64,000 bases of DNA, from positions 58,536 to 122,535 of the forward strand of contig JBDSZL010000087.1 in assembly GCA_039925145.1 (NCBI GenBank), in the 5' to 3' direction. Within the stretch, counting starts at the first letter, position 1, and every line of letters begins with the position of its first letter. The notes beneath the pieces were generated by a model. It was not told the DNA's origin and did no database searches. It was given only the letters and a program-made list of their open reading frames with translations. The DNA comes from JBDSZL01 sp039925145 (lineage in GTDB: Bacteria > Acidobacteriota > Vicinamibacteria > Vicinamibacterales > SCN-69-37). Positions 1 to 8,542 of this stretch are shown here, piece after piece. The position numbers and the translations under genes are program-made.

Positions 1-363
1 CGGTGCTACGGCCATCTGCCCCGGCCGTACACCACCAAGCGGCTGCTGCGGCTCGCAAGAATCGCAGAAGTGCGCTGGCTGCGCCCGTCGTACAGCTCGG
101 CGGCCGACATGATCGCGCTCGCCAGGCAACTCGTCGACCGTCATGTCCCGCTGCTGAACGTCATCTTTCATTCGAGCGAAGCCATCGTCGGCGGCAGCCC
201 GTACAACAGGAGCGAGGCCGAGCTCGCGGCGTTCTTCGAGCGGTTGTCCCAGCTTCTGCGGTTCAGCCTCAAAGAGCTCGGGGCGAGGCCGCAGACACTC
301 ACCGAGTTCCATGACGGCTACGTGCATCGGCCCGGCTCGGCGCCGGGCCCCGCGGCGGGATAG
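1..363 (+). CDS. Polysaccharide deacetylase family protein, C-terminal fragment (5' truncated)
   Basis: The reading frame is open from base 1 to the TAG at 361-363, so the start lies outside the window. The visible 120 residues contain FHSSEAIVGGSPYNRSEAE followed by a helix-rich tail, which resembles the C-terminal segment of WalW/polysaccharide-deacetylase proteins found in exopolysaccharide clusters, where a similar segment ends the NodB-like barrel. The catalytic His/Asp motifs would be upstream and cannot be checked. A GT4 glycosyltransferase starts 9 bp downstream on the same strand, which supports a role in surface polysaccharide assembly. The family assignment is moderately secure; the substrate is unknown. 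Confidence 0.55.
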   Translation, partial: RCYGHLPRPYTTKRLLRLARIAEVRWLRPSYSSAADMIALARQLVDRHVPLLNVIFHSSEAIVGGSPYNRSEAELAAFFERLSQLLRFSLKELGARPQTLTEFHDGYVHRPGSAPGPAAG

Positions 364-372
364 CGGCCGCTG

Positions 373-1542
373 ATGCAGGTGTGCCATGTCTCGCCTCACC
401 TGCCCCCCGACCAGGCAGCCAACGCCCTGCTCCCGGCCGAACTCGGCAGGTGGACCCACGCCCGCGGCATGAGTGTGTCGTTCGTCACGCAGCCTCCGAC
501 GCAGGGGGGTCCGGTGGCGGACTCGCTGCCAGGTCCGGTGTACCGGGTGGCACCCCGATCGGCATCGCGGTTCGCACGCGTCACGAGGGTCGACACGTTC
601 CGGCGCGCGCGGGCGATCGCACGGGCGCTCGATCAGGCCGCGGCCGGGGCCGATCTGCTGCATCTTCACAGCAACGGGCTCATTGTCGAAGTCGCCGCAG
701 ACTGGGCGCGCCGCCATCGCCGCCCCTACGTCCTCACCCTGTACGGGACGGAGATCTGGCATTACCGCAAACGGTGGCCGCTCGATCCGTTCACGCGCGC
801 ATACCAGCGCGCGAGCGAAGTGACCTTCTACAGCGAGGGCTTGCTCAGCCGCGCGCGCGAACTGGGACTCGAGCGCCAGGCGCTCTCGGTTGTGTATCCG
901 GCCGTGAATACTTCGTTCGCTCGTCTCGACGACCAGGCTCGCCAGGCGCTGCGTGTCGCGCTCGGCGTTCATGAGCCACGGCTGATCCTGAACGTCAAAC
1001 GTCTGCACGAGCTGGCAGGGCAGCAATACTTGATTGGCGCGTTCGCGCGCATCGCCCGTCAGCGCGACGATGTCAGGCTCGTCATCTGTGGCACGGGGCC
1101 GCTCGAAGCCCAGCTGCGGGCACAGGCGCAGGCGGCAGGGCTGGCCGGACGCGTCACCTTTACCGGACTGATCACGAATGCCGAAGTGGCGCGCTTTGCT
1201 GCCGCCGCAGACGTCTTCGCCCTGCCGTCATTGCTCGAGGCGCTGCCGACAGTCGCGGTCGAGGCCCTTGCCGCAGGGACGCCTGTGGTGTCGGCGGATC
1301 ACCCGGGAGGCATCGAGCTGCAGCAGCTCTTTGGCGAGGACGTCGTGGTGGTGCCGCGGCGTGATGAAGACGCGCTGGCTCACGCTCTCGGTGCACGACT
1401 CGACATACCGCGTCGAGCGCGCCCTGAAACGGCCGAGATCATCGTTCAGCGCTTCAGTCCGGATGCCGTGCGGGCGGCGTACGAAGCTGTATACGACCGG
1501 GCGCTACCTCGTTCGGTACTGGCCGGAAGGACCGGCGCCTGA
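373..1542 (+). CDS. GT4-type glycosyltransferase
   Basis: This 389-residue protein has the two-domain GT-B layout of family 4 retaining glycosyltransferases. The N-terminal half ends around LHLHSNG and VLTLYGTEIW. The C-terminal half has the nucleotide-sugar binding region NVKRLHELAGQQYLIGAF and the E-x7-E type segment EALPTVAVEALAAGTPVV near residue 290. Such enzymes are cytoplasmic and transfer a sugar from a nucleotide donor to a growing glycan. The ATG at 373 is 9 bp after the deacetylase-like gene, so the two probably belong to one exopolysaccharide operon that continues upstream of the window. The sugar donor and acceptor cannot be told from sequence. Confidence 0.85.
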   Translation: MQVCHVSPHLPPDQAANALLPAELGRWTHARGMSVSFVTQPPTQGGPVADSLPGPVYRVAPRSASRFARVTRVDTFRRARAIARALDQAAAGADLLHLHSNGLIVEVAADWARRHRRPYVLTLYGTEIWHYRKRWPLDPFTRAYQRASEVTFYSEGLLSRARELGLERQALSVVYPAVNTSFARLDDQARQALRVALGVHEPRLILNVKRLHELAGQQYLIGAFARIARQRDDVRLVICGTGPLEAQLRAQAQAAGLAGRVTFTGLITNAEVARFAAAADVFALPSLLEALPTVAVEALAAGTPVVSADHPGGIELQQLFGEDVVVVPRRDEDALAHALGARLDIPRRARPETAEIIVQRFSPDAVRAAYEAVYDRALPRSVLAGRTGA

Positions 1543-1550
1543 TTCGAGGC

Positions 1551-1556
1551 TATCCT
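1551..1556 (+). promoter_or_regulatory. Candidate -10 box (TATCCT) of a leaderless yqeY transcript
   Basis: TATCCT lies 7 nt before the yqeY ATG at 1564. Transcription would start at or next to the start codon, and no Shine-Dalgarno sequence is present. No convincing -35 is seen. Confidence 0.4.
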
Positions 1557-1563
1557 GTAGCCC

Positions 1564-2016
1564 ATGGCTACACTGCTCGATCAGATTACGCAGGACATCG
1601 CGGACGCCATGAGGCGGAAGGACCAGACCTCGCTCGCCCCTCTCCGCATGCTCAAAGCCGCCCTGATGAACCGCGAGGTGGAGAAGGGTCGAGCCCTCGA
1701 TTCCGCCGAAGGTGTGCAGGTCGTGAATTCGCTCGTGAAGCAGCGGCGCGACTCGGTCGATCAGTTCCGGGCGGGCGGCAGGCCCGAGCTCGCGGACCGC
1801 GAGCAGGCCGAGGTGGAATTCCTTCAACGCTACCTGCCCCCGGCTGCCGACGAAGACACCGTGCGGGAGGTCATCGAGGCGGCCATCGCGGAGACCGGTG
1901 CCACCTCCCCCAAAGACATGGGCAAGGTCATGAAGGCCGTCACGGCACGGCTTGCCGGTCAAACCGTCGACGGTCGGGCCGTGAGCGAGGCCGTGAAGAA
2001 GAGACTCGCAGGCTGA
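1564..2016 (+). CDS. GatB/YqeY domain-containing protein
   Basis: This 150-residue protein matches the YqeY family in length and in features: an N-terminal helical segment (MATLLDQITQDIADAMRRKD), then LAPLRMLKAAL, and the C-terminal SPKDMGKVMKAV. YqeY domains resemble the tail domain of GatB, the tRNA-dependent amidotransferase subunit, but the stand-alone protein has no firmly known role. In many bacteria it sits near rpsU and dnaG; here it stands between a glycosyltransferase and murJ, so context says little. The ATG at 1564 has no Shine-Dalgarno but has a TATCCT box 7 nt upstream. A strong intrinsic terminator follows the gene at 2093-2131. Confidence 0.88.
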   Translation: MATLLDQITQDIADAMRRKDQTSLAPLRMLKAALMNREVEKGRALDSAEGVQVVNSLVKQRRDSVDQFRAGGRPELADREQAEVEFLQRYLPPAADEDTVREVIEAAIAETGATSPKDMGKVMKAVTARLAGQTVDGRAVSEAVKKRLAG

Positions 2017-2092
2017 ATCGGCAAACCTTTTTCAGGCCTGTTCGTCTAACTCAATGAAAGGCGCCCAAGAGCCTCTCATCCATCCTCCGGGC

Positions 2093-2131
2093 AGGGGTCT
2101 CAGCCGCAAGGCTGGGGCCCCTCTTTTTTTT
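2093..2131 (+). terminator. Rho-independent terminator after yqeY
   Basis: A 13-bp stem (arms 2093-2105 and 2110-2122, two G-U pairs) is closed by a GCAA tetraloop and followed by a run of eight T at 2124-2131. It is the clearest intrinsic terminator in the window and separates yqeY from murJ. The rest of the 225-bp gap (2017-2241) shows no gene. Confidence 0.85.
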
Positions 2132-2241
2132 CGCGACCGCGTCGCCAGGGCAGTTCGTCGGGCGCATAACAGACCCTGCGAGTTTGCCATTCTTGCCGGT
2201 CTTTTCTGGCATGGCGGCCGGCCGTATGCGTGCGGGCTGGT

Positions 2242-3813
2242 GTGAGTAATCGCCTCGCCCGGTCCGCCGGACTGATCGGTCTTGCCACCTTGGCCAGCCG
2301 GATCCTGGGTCTCGCGCGGGACGTCATCCAGGGCAGCTACTTTGGGACCCTGGCCGCAGCCGACGCATTCGGCGTGGCCTCCCGGATGCCGGCACTCCTC
2401 CGCGATTTGTTCGCCGAAGGTGCGATGAGCGCGGCGTTCGTGCCGACCTTCACCCGCCACCTCCGGCGAGAAGGCCAAGCCGCCGCGTTCCGCCTGGCCT
2501 CGCAGGTCATCAACGGTCTGATTCTGGTCACCGTGGTGCTGGTCGTCGCCGGCATCGTGCTGGCACAGCCGCTCGTCGGCTACTACGCCAGCGGATTCGC
2601 CGACACGCCCGAGAAACTGCAGCTGACGGTGACTCTGACGCGGCTCTGTCTGCCGTTTCTCATTCTGGTGGCGGTCGCCGCCGCGTGCATGGGCATTCTC
2701 AATGGCCTGCATCGCTTTTTCGTGCCCGCGCTGTCCCCTGCCCTCTATAACGTCATGTTCATCGTGACGACCATCGTGCTCACTCCAGCGTTCATCCAGC
2801 GGGGGGTCGAACCGGCGCTCGCGCTCGGCCTCGGGATGCTCGTTGGCGGCGTGGCCCAGGTCGCCGTGCAATGGCCGGCCCTTCGAGCGGCCGGCTACCG
2901 TCACCAGTGGGTGTTGAACCCGCGCGATCGGGGGCTCCGCGAGATTCTGCTCCTGATGGGCCCTGGTTCGATAGGCGCAGCGGCGGCCCAGGTGAACCTC
3001 ATGGTCAACACGTCCCTGGCGACGGCGCAGGACGGCGCGCCGTCGGCGCTGCAGTACGCGTTTCGCCTGATGTACATGCCAATCGGCATTTTCAGCGTCT
3101 CTGTGGCTACGGCCGTGCTGCCCGATCTGGCGCGACACGCCGCCGACCACGACCGTGAGCGGATGCGCAGCACGCTATCGTGGGCTCTCCGCTTGATGCT
3201 GATGCTGAGCGTGCCGGCCACCGCTGGCCTGATGGTGCTCGCGCATCCGATAGTCGAGCTGATCTTTCAGCGCGGACACTTCGATGCGCGGTCGACGGCC
3301 CTCGTGGCAAGCGCCCTCATCTGCTACGCACCCGGTATCGTGGGCTACTCGGTCGTGAAGATTGTGTCTCCCACCTTCTATGCCTTGCAGGATGCGCGCA
3401 CGCCCATCGTCACCAGCCTGGCAGCCGTGGTCGTCAATCTGGTGCTCAATCTCTCATTGAACGCGGCTATGGGATTCCAGGGACTCGCCCTTGGCACCGC
3501 CATCGCGGCCAACGTCAACGCGGCGCTGCTGCTCCTGCTCATCGCCCGACGCACGGACGGCGTCGAGGCCAAACGCGTGATGGTTTCACTCGTGAAGATT
3601 GCCGCGGCATCCGTGCTGATGGCCGGCGCCGCCTGGTGGACCGAGCGCCAGCTGCACGTGTGGTTCGCGACGCCCACGCTGGTAGCCCGGCTGGTGCGGG
3701 TGCTCGGTGGCATCGGCGCCGGAGTCGGCACGCTGGCGCTGGCGGCCTGGGTGCTCCATATCGAAGAATTCCGTCAGGCGCTCGGCCGCATCGGGGTCAT
3801 CCTGAAACGATGA
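2242..3813 (+). CDS. murJ: MurJ/MviN lipid II flippase
   Basis: The protein (about 523 residues) begins with the family's N-terminal pattern SRILGLARD and continues through about fourteen hydrophobic segments typical of the MOP superfamily. MurJ flips the peptidoglycan precursor lipid II across the cytoplasmic membrane. Family features visible here include LFAEGAMSAAFVPTF near the N-terminus, the substrate-lateral-gate region around RLCLPFLI, and ALQDARTPIVTS in the second half. I chose the GTG at 2242, giving VSNRLARSAG as the first residues; a GTG at 2230 in the same frame is possible. It is transcribed away from the yqeY terminator and is followed 24 bp later by a rhomboid protease gene. 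Confidence 0.93.
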   Translation: MSNRLARSAGLIGLATLASRILGLARDVIQGSYFGTLAAADAFGVASRMPALLRDLFAEGAMSAAFVPTFTRHLRREGQAAAFRLASQVINGLILVTVVLVVAGIVLAQPLVGYYASGFADTPEKLQLTVTLTRLCLPFLILVAVAAACMGILNGLHRFFVPALSPALYNVMFIVTTIVLTPAFIQRGVEPALALGLGMLVGGVAQVAVQWPALRAAGYRHQWVLNPRDRGLREILLLMGPGSIGAAAAQVNLMVNTSLATAQDGAPSALQYAFRLMYMPIGIFSVSVATAVLPDLARHAADHDRERMRSTLSWALRLMLMLSVPATAGLMVLAHPIVELIFQRGHFDARSTALVASALICYAPGIVGYSVVKIVSPTFYALQDARTPIVTSLAAVVVNLVLNLSLNAAMGFQGLALGTAIAANVNAALLLLLIARRTDGVEAKRVMVSLVKIAAASVLMAGAAWWTERQLHVWFATPTLVARLVRVLGGIGAGVGTLALAAWVLHIEEFRQALGRIGVILKR

Positions 3814-3837
3814 CGTCGGTCTGGTAGCATCCGTCGT

Positions 3838-4587
3838 GTGACACGCTTCCCGAGCTCCGGCGCGATGTACTCCTTTGGTCCGGGTCCGCTCACCCCCGCT
3901 GTTCGCGCAATCATCTTCAGCAACGTCGGCGTGTTTCTGCTGACGCTTGTGTGGTCGGACCCGGTCGTCCAGCTGTTTGGCCTCACGCCAAGCGACGTCA
4001 TCGAACGCGCACGCGTCTGGCAGCTCGCGACGTATCTGTTCGTGCACTCGCCGTCTTCCATTTCACACATCATCTTCAACATGCTCGCCGTGTGGATGTT
4101 CGGTGTGGAACTGGAGAACCGGTGGGGCACCGTGGCCTTCGCGAAGTACTACGCCATCACGGGGATTGGGGCGGGTGTGTCGATGGTGCTGGTCTCGCTC
4201 CTGCCGTTCAATGCGACGCGCGTGGTGTACGACGTGCCCACGATCGGCGCGTCGGGTGCCGTGTACGGCCTGCTCATGGCGTGGGCCATCCTCTTTCCCC
4301 ACCGGCAGATTCTCTTCATGTTCATCTTTCCGTTGCCGGCACGCGTGTTCGTGATCCTCATCGGCGCAATCGCGATGTTCTCGGCGATCGGCGCCGGGGG
4401 AGGACCGGTTGCCAACCTCGCACACCTCGGCGGGCTCGTGGTCGGCTGGTTCTATTTGAAAGGGCCGAAGAATCTCCAGTTGGAGATGAAGTATCGCCTG
4501 TCCCGATGGCGCATGGAGCGCATGCGGCGCAAGTTCGGCGTGCATCCGGGTGGCAGGAGTGACGAGTGGCGGAACCGTCCGCATTGA
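3838..4587 (+). CDS. Rhomboid family intramembrane serine protease
   Basis: This 249-residue membrane protein carries the rhomboid catalytic dyad. The serine is in GASGAVYG (S139) and the histidine in NLAHLGG (H196); the usual loop motif HIIFNMLAVWMFG precedes them. Rhomboids cleave transmembrane helices of other membrane proteins inside the bilayer. About six membrane helices can be counted, followed by a basic tail of some 40 residues. The GTG start at 3838 has a TAGCAT box 7 nt upstream (3825-3830) and no Shine-Dalgarno. The gene overlaps the next one by 22 bp, so the two are likely translated from one transcript. The substrate is unknown. Confidence 0.92.
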   Translation: MTRFPSSGAMYSFGPGPLTPAVRAIIFSNVGVFLLTLVWSDPVVQLFGLTPSDVIERARVWQLATYLFVHSPSSISHIIFNMLAVWMFGVELENRWGTVAFAKYYAITGIGAGVSMVLVSLLPFNATRVVYDVPTIGASGAVYGLLMAWAILFPHRQILFMFIFPLPARVFVILIGAIAMFSAIGAGGGPVANLAHLGGLVVGWFYLKGPKNLQLEMKYRLSRWRMERMRRKFGVHPGGRSDEWRNRPH

Positions 4588-5981
4588 GGGCGCGGCTGTC
4601 CCGACGTCATCTCGCTGCCGGACTCGTCGTCGGCCTCCTGATTCGTCTTCTGCTGCTTCCGGCACCTGGATCGCCCGACGTGGGCTCATGGAAGATCTGG
4701 TCCTTTGCGGGTGCGTTCGACCCCGCGTCCTTGTACGGCGTCGGCGGCACGCCACCCGAGCGACGCCTGCTCCACTGGCATGGTGAAACAGGCACGACGG
4801 AGTACCCGCCGGTGGCCCTCTACGAGATCAGTCTGGCGGGTCGCATCTACGCGAGCCTCGATCGTGCATTCGACGACAGCCCGATACTCACGGCGCTCAT
4901 CAAGGCACCGGGGCTGCTGGCCGAGATCGCGCTCATCGCAGGGCTGCTGTTGTGGAGACCCCCGGTGCTGGGCGCGGCCGTCGACTGGATCGTGCTGGCG
5001 TTCTGGCTCAACCCCGCGGTGATCGTCAACGGCAGCGGTCTCGGCTATCTCGATGCCCAGATGGCGGTGCCTGCCACGCTCGCGCTCGTGGCCGCAGGCG
5101 CGGGGTCGTTCGGGACTGCCGGCAGCTTGATGGCCCTCGCTCTTCTCACCAAACCACAGGCGCTGTTCGTGGCGCCGGCCCTGCTGCTCCTGCTGCTCGC
5201 AGCGGCACCCTCCGAACGACGCCACAGGCTGGTGGCCGTCACCGTCGCCGGCGCAGCCACGACGGCGGTGTTACTCGCCCCGGTTGTGCTGCGTGGCGCC
5301 TGGAGCAACATGCTGCAGGCACTCGGCCGTCTGGGTGCGCACGATATGGTCTCGGGCAACGCGCTCAACTTCTGGTGGCTCGTCACCTGGATCGTGCGAT
5401 CGCTCGACTCGCTCGATCTCGGTTGGCGCGCGGCATTCACCCTGCCCGTCAGCATCCTCTCGATCGGGCGAATGATGGATGTCGGGTATCCCAATCCGAA
5501 ACCCATTGGCGCGGTCCTCGTCGGCGCATGTCTTCTCTGGGTGATCTGGCGGTTCAGACGCGGCCAGCGGCTGGCAGGCGCGGCGCTCGTGGGCGCGTGG
5601 TGCGTCTACGCGTATGCGATGTTCAGCGCGCAAGTGCACGAGAACCATGCCTACCTCGCCGTCCCGATCCTCTTGCTCGCAGCCGGCCTTGCGCCGACCC
5701 TGCGTCCATTGTTCTGGGTCGTGTCGGCCATGACCGCTCTGAACATGTATCTGTTCTACGGGATCGGCACGACCTGGTCGCCCATGCTTCAGCGAAGCTG
5801 GACGGGCGTGGATCTATCGGTGCTGCTGGCGCTGGCGAACGTCCTGATCTCCGGCTGGTTCACGCGCGAGGTGCTCAGGCTGCCCAGGATGGGCCAGGCT
5901 CACGCGGTCGGCGCGTCGCGCATGGGATCGGGGTCGCTCACCACTGACAGCACGAAGGAGTCGTCGAGACTCTCGCAGTGA
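4566..5981 (+). CDS. GT-C-like polytopic membrane glycosyltransferase (ALG6/GT39/GT87-like)
   Basis: This 471-residue protein has about ten to twelve hydrophobic helices and an early acidic/aromatic loop (YPPVALYE after TEYP) of the kind found in GT-C glycosyltransferases, which use polyprenyl-phosphate sugars on the outer face of the inner membrane. The segment WLNPAVIVNGSGLGYLDAQM and LLTKPQALFVAPALL are also typical. The GTG at 4566 is preceded by AGGAG with 7-nt spacing and lies inside the rhomboid gene. The last 27 residues (AHAVGASRMGSGS onward) are low in hydrophobicity and are encoded antisense to the cupin gene end, an 82-bp convergent overlap. The exact family and the sugar are uncertain. 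Confidence 0.7.
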   Translation: MAEPSALRARLSRRHLAAGLVVGLLIRLLLLPAPGSPDVGSWKIWSFAGAFDPASLYGVGGTPPERRLLHWHGETGTTEYPPVALYEISLAGRIYASLDRAFDDSPILTALIKAPGLLAEIALIAGLLLWRPPVLGAAVDWIVLAFWLNPAVIVNGSGLGYLDAQMAVPATLALVAAGAGSFGTAGSLMALALLTKPQALFVAPALLLLLLAAAPSERRHRLVAVTVAGAATTAVLLAPVVLRGAWSNMLQALGRLGAHDMVSGNALNFWWLVTWIVRSLDSLDLGWRAAFTLPVSILSIGRMMDVGYPNPKPIGAVLVGACLLWVIWRFRRGQRLAGAALVGAWCVYAYAMFSAQVHENHAYLAVPILLLAAGLAPTLRPLFWVVSAMTALNMYLFYGIGTTWSPMLQRSWTGVDLSVLLALANVLISGWFTREVLRLPRMGQAHAVGASRMGSGSLTTDSTKESSRLSQ

Positions 5982-6244
5982 TGCAGGATACGTGCGGGTA
6001 TGACAACGACTTCGCCCTCGCGCACTGTCGTTTCCTCTGTGCCGAGTCGAAAGCGGATGGCGCCTTGCAGGACGTAGACGATGATGCCGGAGTTGTGCTG
6101 GTGGCGCGGCACGATGGCGCCCTTCTTGAAGTAGGCCTGTGTCAGTTGCATGCCGGTCGAGAGGATGGTCTTTCTGGCGACCATTTCCGTGACCTTCTCG
6201 AGCGGCAGTTCATCCCACCGATAAAGCGCAGCGTGGGGGGGCAT
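5900..6244 (-). CDS. Cupin domain-containing protein
   Basis: This small protein (114 residues from the ATG at 6244) is a single cupin barrel. Motif 1 is seen as PRHQHNSGIIVYVLQG, with paired histidines and a later acidic/Gln position, and motif 2 as VVVIPARILHHCES. Such single-domain cupins bind a metal and may be enzymes or ligand sensors; the function is not predictable. The frame stays open upstream to 6400, but MPPHAALYRWDE at 6244 is the natural start. It is divergent from the 2-oxoacid dehydrogenase gene and shares a promoter region with it. Its stop lies 82 bp inside the convergent membrane glycosyltransferase gene. Confidence 0.82.
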   Translation of the reverse strand: MPPHAALYRWDELPLEKVTEMVARKTILSTGMQLTQAYFKKGAIVPRHQHNSGIIVYVLQGAIRFRLGTEETTVREGEVVVIPARILHHCESLDDSFVLSVVSDPDPMRDAPTA

Positions 6245-6259
6245 GTGTGAGTCACGAGG

Positions 6260-6267
6260 AGTATAAT
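6260..6267. promoter_or_regulatory. Overlapping divergent -10 boxes between cupin and E1 genes
   Basis: On the plus strand TATAAT occupies 6262-6267, a perfect -10 facing the E1 gene at 6315. On the minus strand TATACT occupies 6265-6260, facing the cupin ATG at 6244. The two boxes overlap by four bases, so polymerase can probably occupy only one direction at a time. No good -35 is seen for either. Confidence 0.45.
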
Positions 6268-6314
6268 CGAGCGGTTGCACGGGTGCCGGGCGAGGCCAGA
6301 GGGGATTCTGCCGG

Positions 6315-8471
6315 ATGAAGAGCAGCACGTTGTCAAGCGGACGAATCACCGATCCGATGCCGTCAGCAACCCAGGCCCAGCCTCGGACCGATGAGCTCAC
6401 CCGCGACGACCTCGTCCGGTTTTACCGGCTCATGCTCCTGTCGCGACGAATCGACGACAAGGAAATCCAGCTCAAAAATCAGAGTCAAATCTACTTTCAG
6501 ATCAGCGGCGCCGGACACGAAGCAATTCTCGTGGCTGCCGGCCTGGCCCTGAAAGCCGGCTACGACTGGTTCTATCCGTACTATCGCGACCGCGCGCTGT
6601 GCCTGACGCTCGGGATGACCGCACGGCAGATGTTTCTCGCCGGTGTCGGATCCAGCGAAGACCCGACGAGCGGCGGCCGGCAGATGCCCTCGCACTGGGG
6701 CGACCCGGGGCTGCACATCGTGTCGCAGTCGAGTGCCACGGGCACACAGTGCCTGCACGCCATCGGATGCGCCGAAGCGGCTCTGTACTACGACCAGGTG
6801 GATGCGATTTCCGGCCGCGCCCAACGGTACGAGACCGACGAAGTCACCTACGTTTCGGTAGGGGAAGGCGCCACCAGCGAGGGAGAGTTCTGGGAATCCC
6901 TCAACGTCGCGTGCCTGCGCAAGCTGCCGGTGGTGTTTCTCGTCGAAGACAACGGCTACGCCATCTCGGTGCCGGTCGACGCGCAGACTCCCGGTGGCAG
7001 CATCTCGCGACTGGTCGAGTCATTCCCCGACCTGCGCATTGTCCGCTGCGACGGCACCGACGCGCTGGCCAGCTACCGGGCGATGACAGAAGCGGTGGAC
7101 TGGTGCCGCGCGCGCCGTGGGCCCGCACTCGTGCACGCCAGTGTCGTCCGCCCGTACTCGCACTCACACTCCGACGATGAGCGGTGGTACAAGCCGGCCG
7201 CCGAACGCCTGGGCGAAGTCGCACGCGATCCTCTTCCGAAGTTCGCCGCATTCCTGCAGGAGCACGGCGTGCTCACCGAAGCAGAACTGGCAGACCTCGC
7301 TCGCGATGTCGACCACGAGATCGCAGAAGCGGTCGAGTACGCGCTACAGGCGCCGAAGCCATCGGTCGACACCGTGGGCCTGTATGTCTACTCGCCGAGC
7401 ATCGACCCCACCTCGCGCACCTTCGACACGCCAGCGATCCCAGACGGTAAACCAGACACGATGGTCGCGCTGATCAATCGCACGCTGCGCGACGAGCTGG
7501 CTGCCGACCCCCGGGTGCTCGTCTTCGGCGAGGACGTCGCCGACTGCACACACGAGGCGCATCTGCAGGACGTGTCAGGCAAGGGCGGCGTCTTCAAAGC
7601 CACGCTCGGTCTCCAGCGCGCCTTCGGCTCCAGTCGCGTCTTCAACTCCACCCTCGCGGAAGCCGCCATCGTCGGCCGCGCCTGCGGCATGGCTATTCGA
7701 GGACTGAAGCCGGTTGTCGAGATCCAGTTCTTCGACTACATCTGGCCCGCGATGATGCAGCTGCGCGACGAGATTTCGATGCTGCGGTATCGGTCGAACA
7801 ATGGCTTCGCGTGTCCCATGGTCATCCGCGTGGCCATTGGCGGATACCTCAGGGGCGGTGGCGTGTACCACAGCCAGTCCGGCGAGAGCATCTTCGCGCA
7901 TTGCCCCGGCTTGCGCGTCGTCTATCCATCCACGGCGCAAGACGCGGCCGGACTGCTCCGCACGGCCATCCGCAGTGATGATCCCGTGCTGTTCCTCGAG
8001 CACAAGCATCTGTACCGCCAGACATACAACAAGGGTGACTACCCAGGGCCGGAATACACGCTTCCATTCGGGCAGTCGGTGGTCAGGCGTGACGGCAGCG
8101 ATGTCGTGGTGTTGACCTGGGGCGCGCTCGTGCAGCGCTCCCTGGTTGCGGCGCAGCAGGCCGAGAAGCAGGGCGTCAGCGTCATGGTGGTCGACCTCCG
8201 TACCATTGCGCCCTATGACTGGGACGGCATTGCTGCCGCTGTGCGGCGGACCACTCGCGTAGTCATCGCTCATGAGGATCAGCTGACGTGCGGCTTCGGC
8301 GCTGAGCTGGCGGCACGAATCGCCGGCGACCTCTTCGACTACCTGGATGCCCCGATTCGCCGGGTCGCCGCCATGGACACGCCCGTGGCCTATCATCCAG
8401 ACCTCGAAGAGGTCATCCTGCCCGGATCGAGTCACGTCCTCGCCGCGATTCTCGAGATAGCGAAGTACTGA
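6315..8471 (+). CDS. Fused alpha-beta E1 component of a 2-oxoacid (branched-chain type) dehydrogenase
   Basis: This 718-residue protein joins both halves of an alpha2-beta2 type E1. Residues 1 to about 370 are the alpha part, with QISGAGHEAI, the thiamine-diphosphate motif as GEGATSEGEF near residue 183, and the paired Asn in EDNGYAISV. From about residue 383 the beta part follows, with VFGEDVAD, LAEAAIVGRACGMA and the C-terminal transketolase-like domain (VVDLRTIAPYDWD). E1 decarboxylates a 2-oxoacid and passes the acyl group to lipoyl E2. No E2 or E3 gene is adjacent. The ATG at 6315 has AGAGGGG upstream; the ATG at 6357 is an alternative. Branched-chain substrates are most likely, pyruvate less so. 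Confidence 0.85.
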   Translation: MKSSTLSSGRITDPMPSATQAQPRTDELTRDDLVRFYRLMLLSRRIDDKEIQLKNQSQIYFQISGAGHEAILVAAGLALKAGYDWFYPYYRDRALCLTLGMTARQMFLAGVGSSEDPTSGGRQMPSHWGDPGLHIVSQSSATGTQCLHAIGCAEAALYYDQVDAISGRAQRYETDEVTYVSVGEGATSEGEFWESLNVACLRKLPVVFLVEDNGYAISVPVDAQTPGGSISRLVESFPDLRIVRCDGTDALASYRAMTEAVDWCRARRGPALVHASVVRPYSHSHSDDERWYKPAAERLGEVARDPLPKFAAFLQEHGVLTEAELADLARDVDHEIAEAVEYALQAPKPSVDTVGLYVYSPSIDPTSRTFDTPAIPDGKPDTMVALINRTLRDELAADPRVLVFGEDVADCTHEAHLQDVSGKGGVFKATLGLQRAFGSSRVFNSTLAEAAIVGRACGMAIRGLKPVVEIQFFDYIWPAMMQLRDEISMLRYRSNNGFACPMVIRVAIGGYLRGGGVYHSQSGESIFAHCPGLRVVYPSTAQDAAGLLRTAIRSDDPVLFLEHKHLYRQTYNKGDYPGPEYTLPFGQSVVRRDGSDVVVLTWGALVQRSLVAAQQAEKQGVSVMVVDLRTIAPYDWDGIAAAVRRTTRVVIAHEDQLTCGFGAELAARIAGDLFDYLDAPIRRVAAMDTPVAYHPDLEEVILPGSSHVLAAILEIAKY

Positions 8472-8530
8472 TCCGCTCGTCCCCAGGACGCTTTCTTTGG
8501 CGGTCCTGCGCCCTCCAGGCCGATCCCCCC

Positions 8531-8536
8531 TATACT
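8531..8536 (+). promoter_or_regulatory. Candidate -10 box (TATACT) of a leaderless typA transcript
   Basis: TATACT ends 6 nt before the typA ATG at 8543. The intervening GGAGAG abuts the ATG and is too close to act as a normal Shine-Dalgarno. Confidence 0.45.
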
Positions 8537-8542
8537 GGAGAG

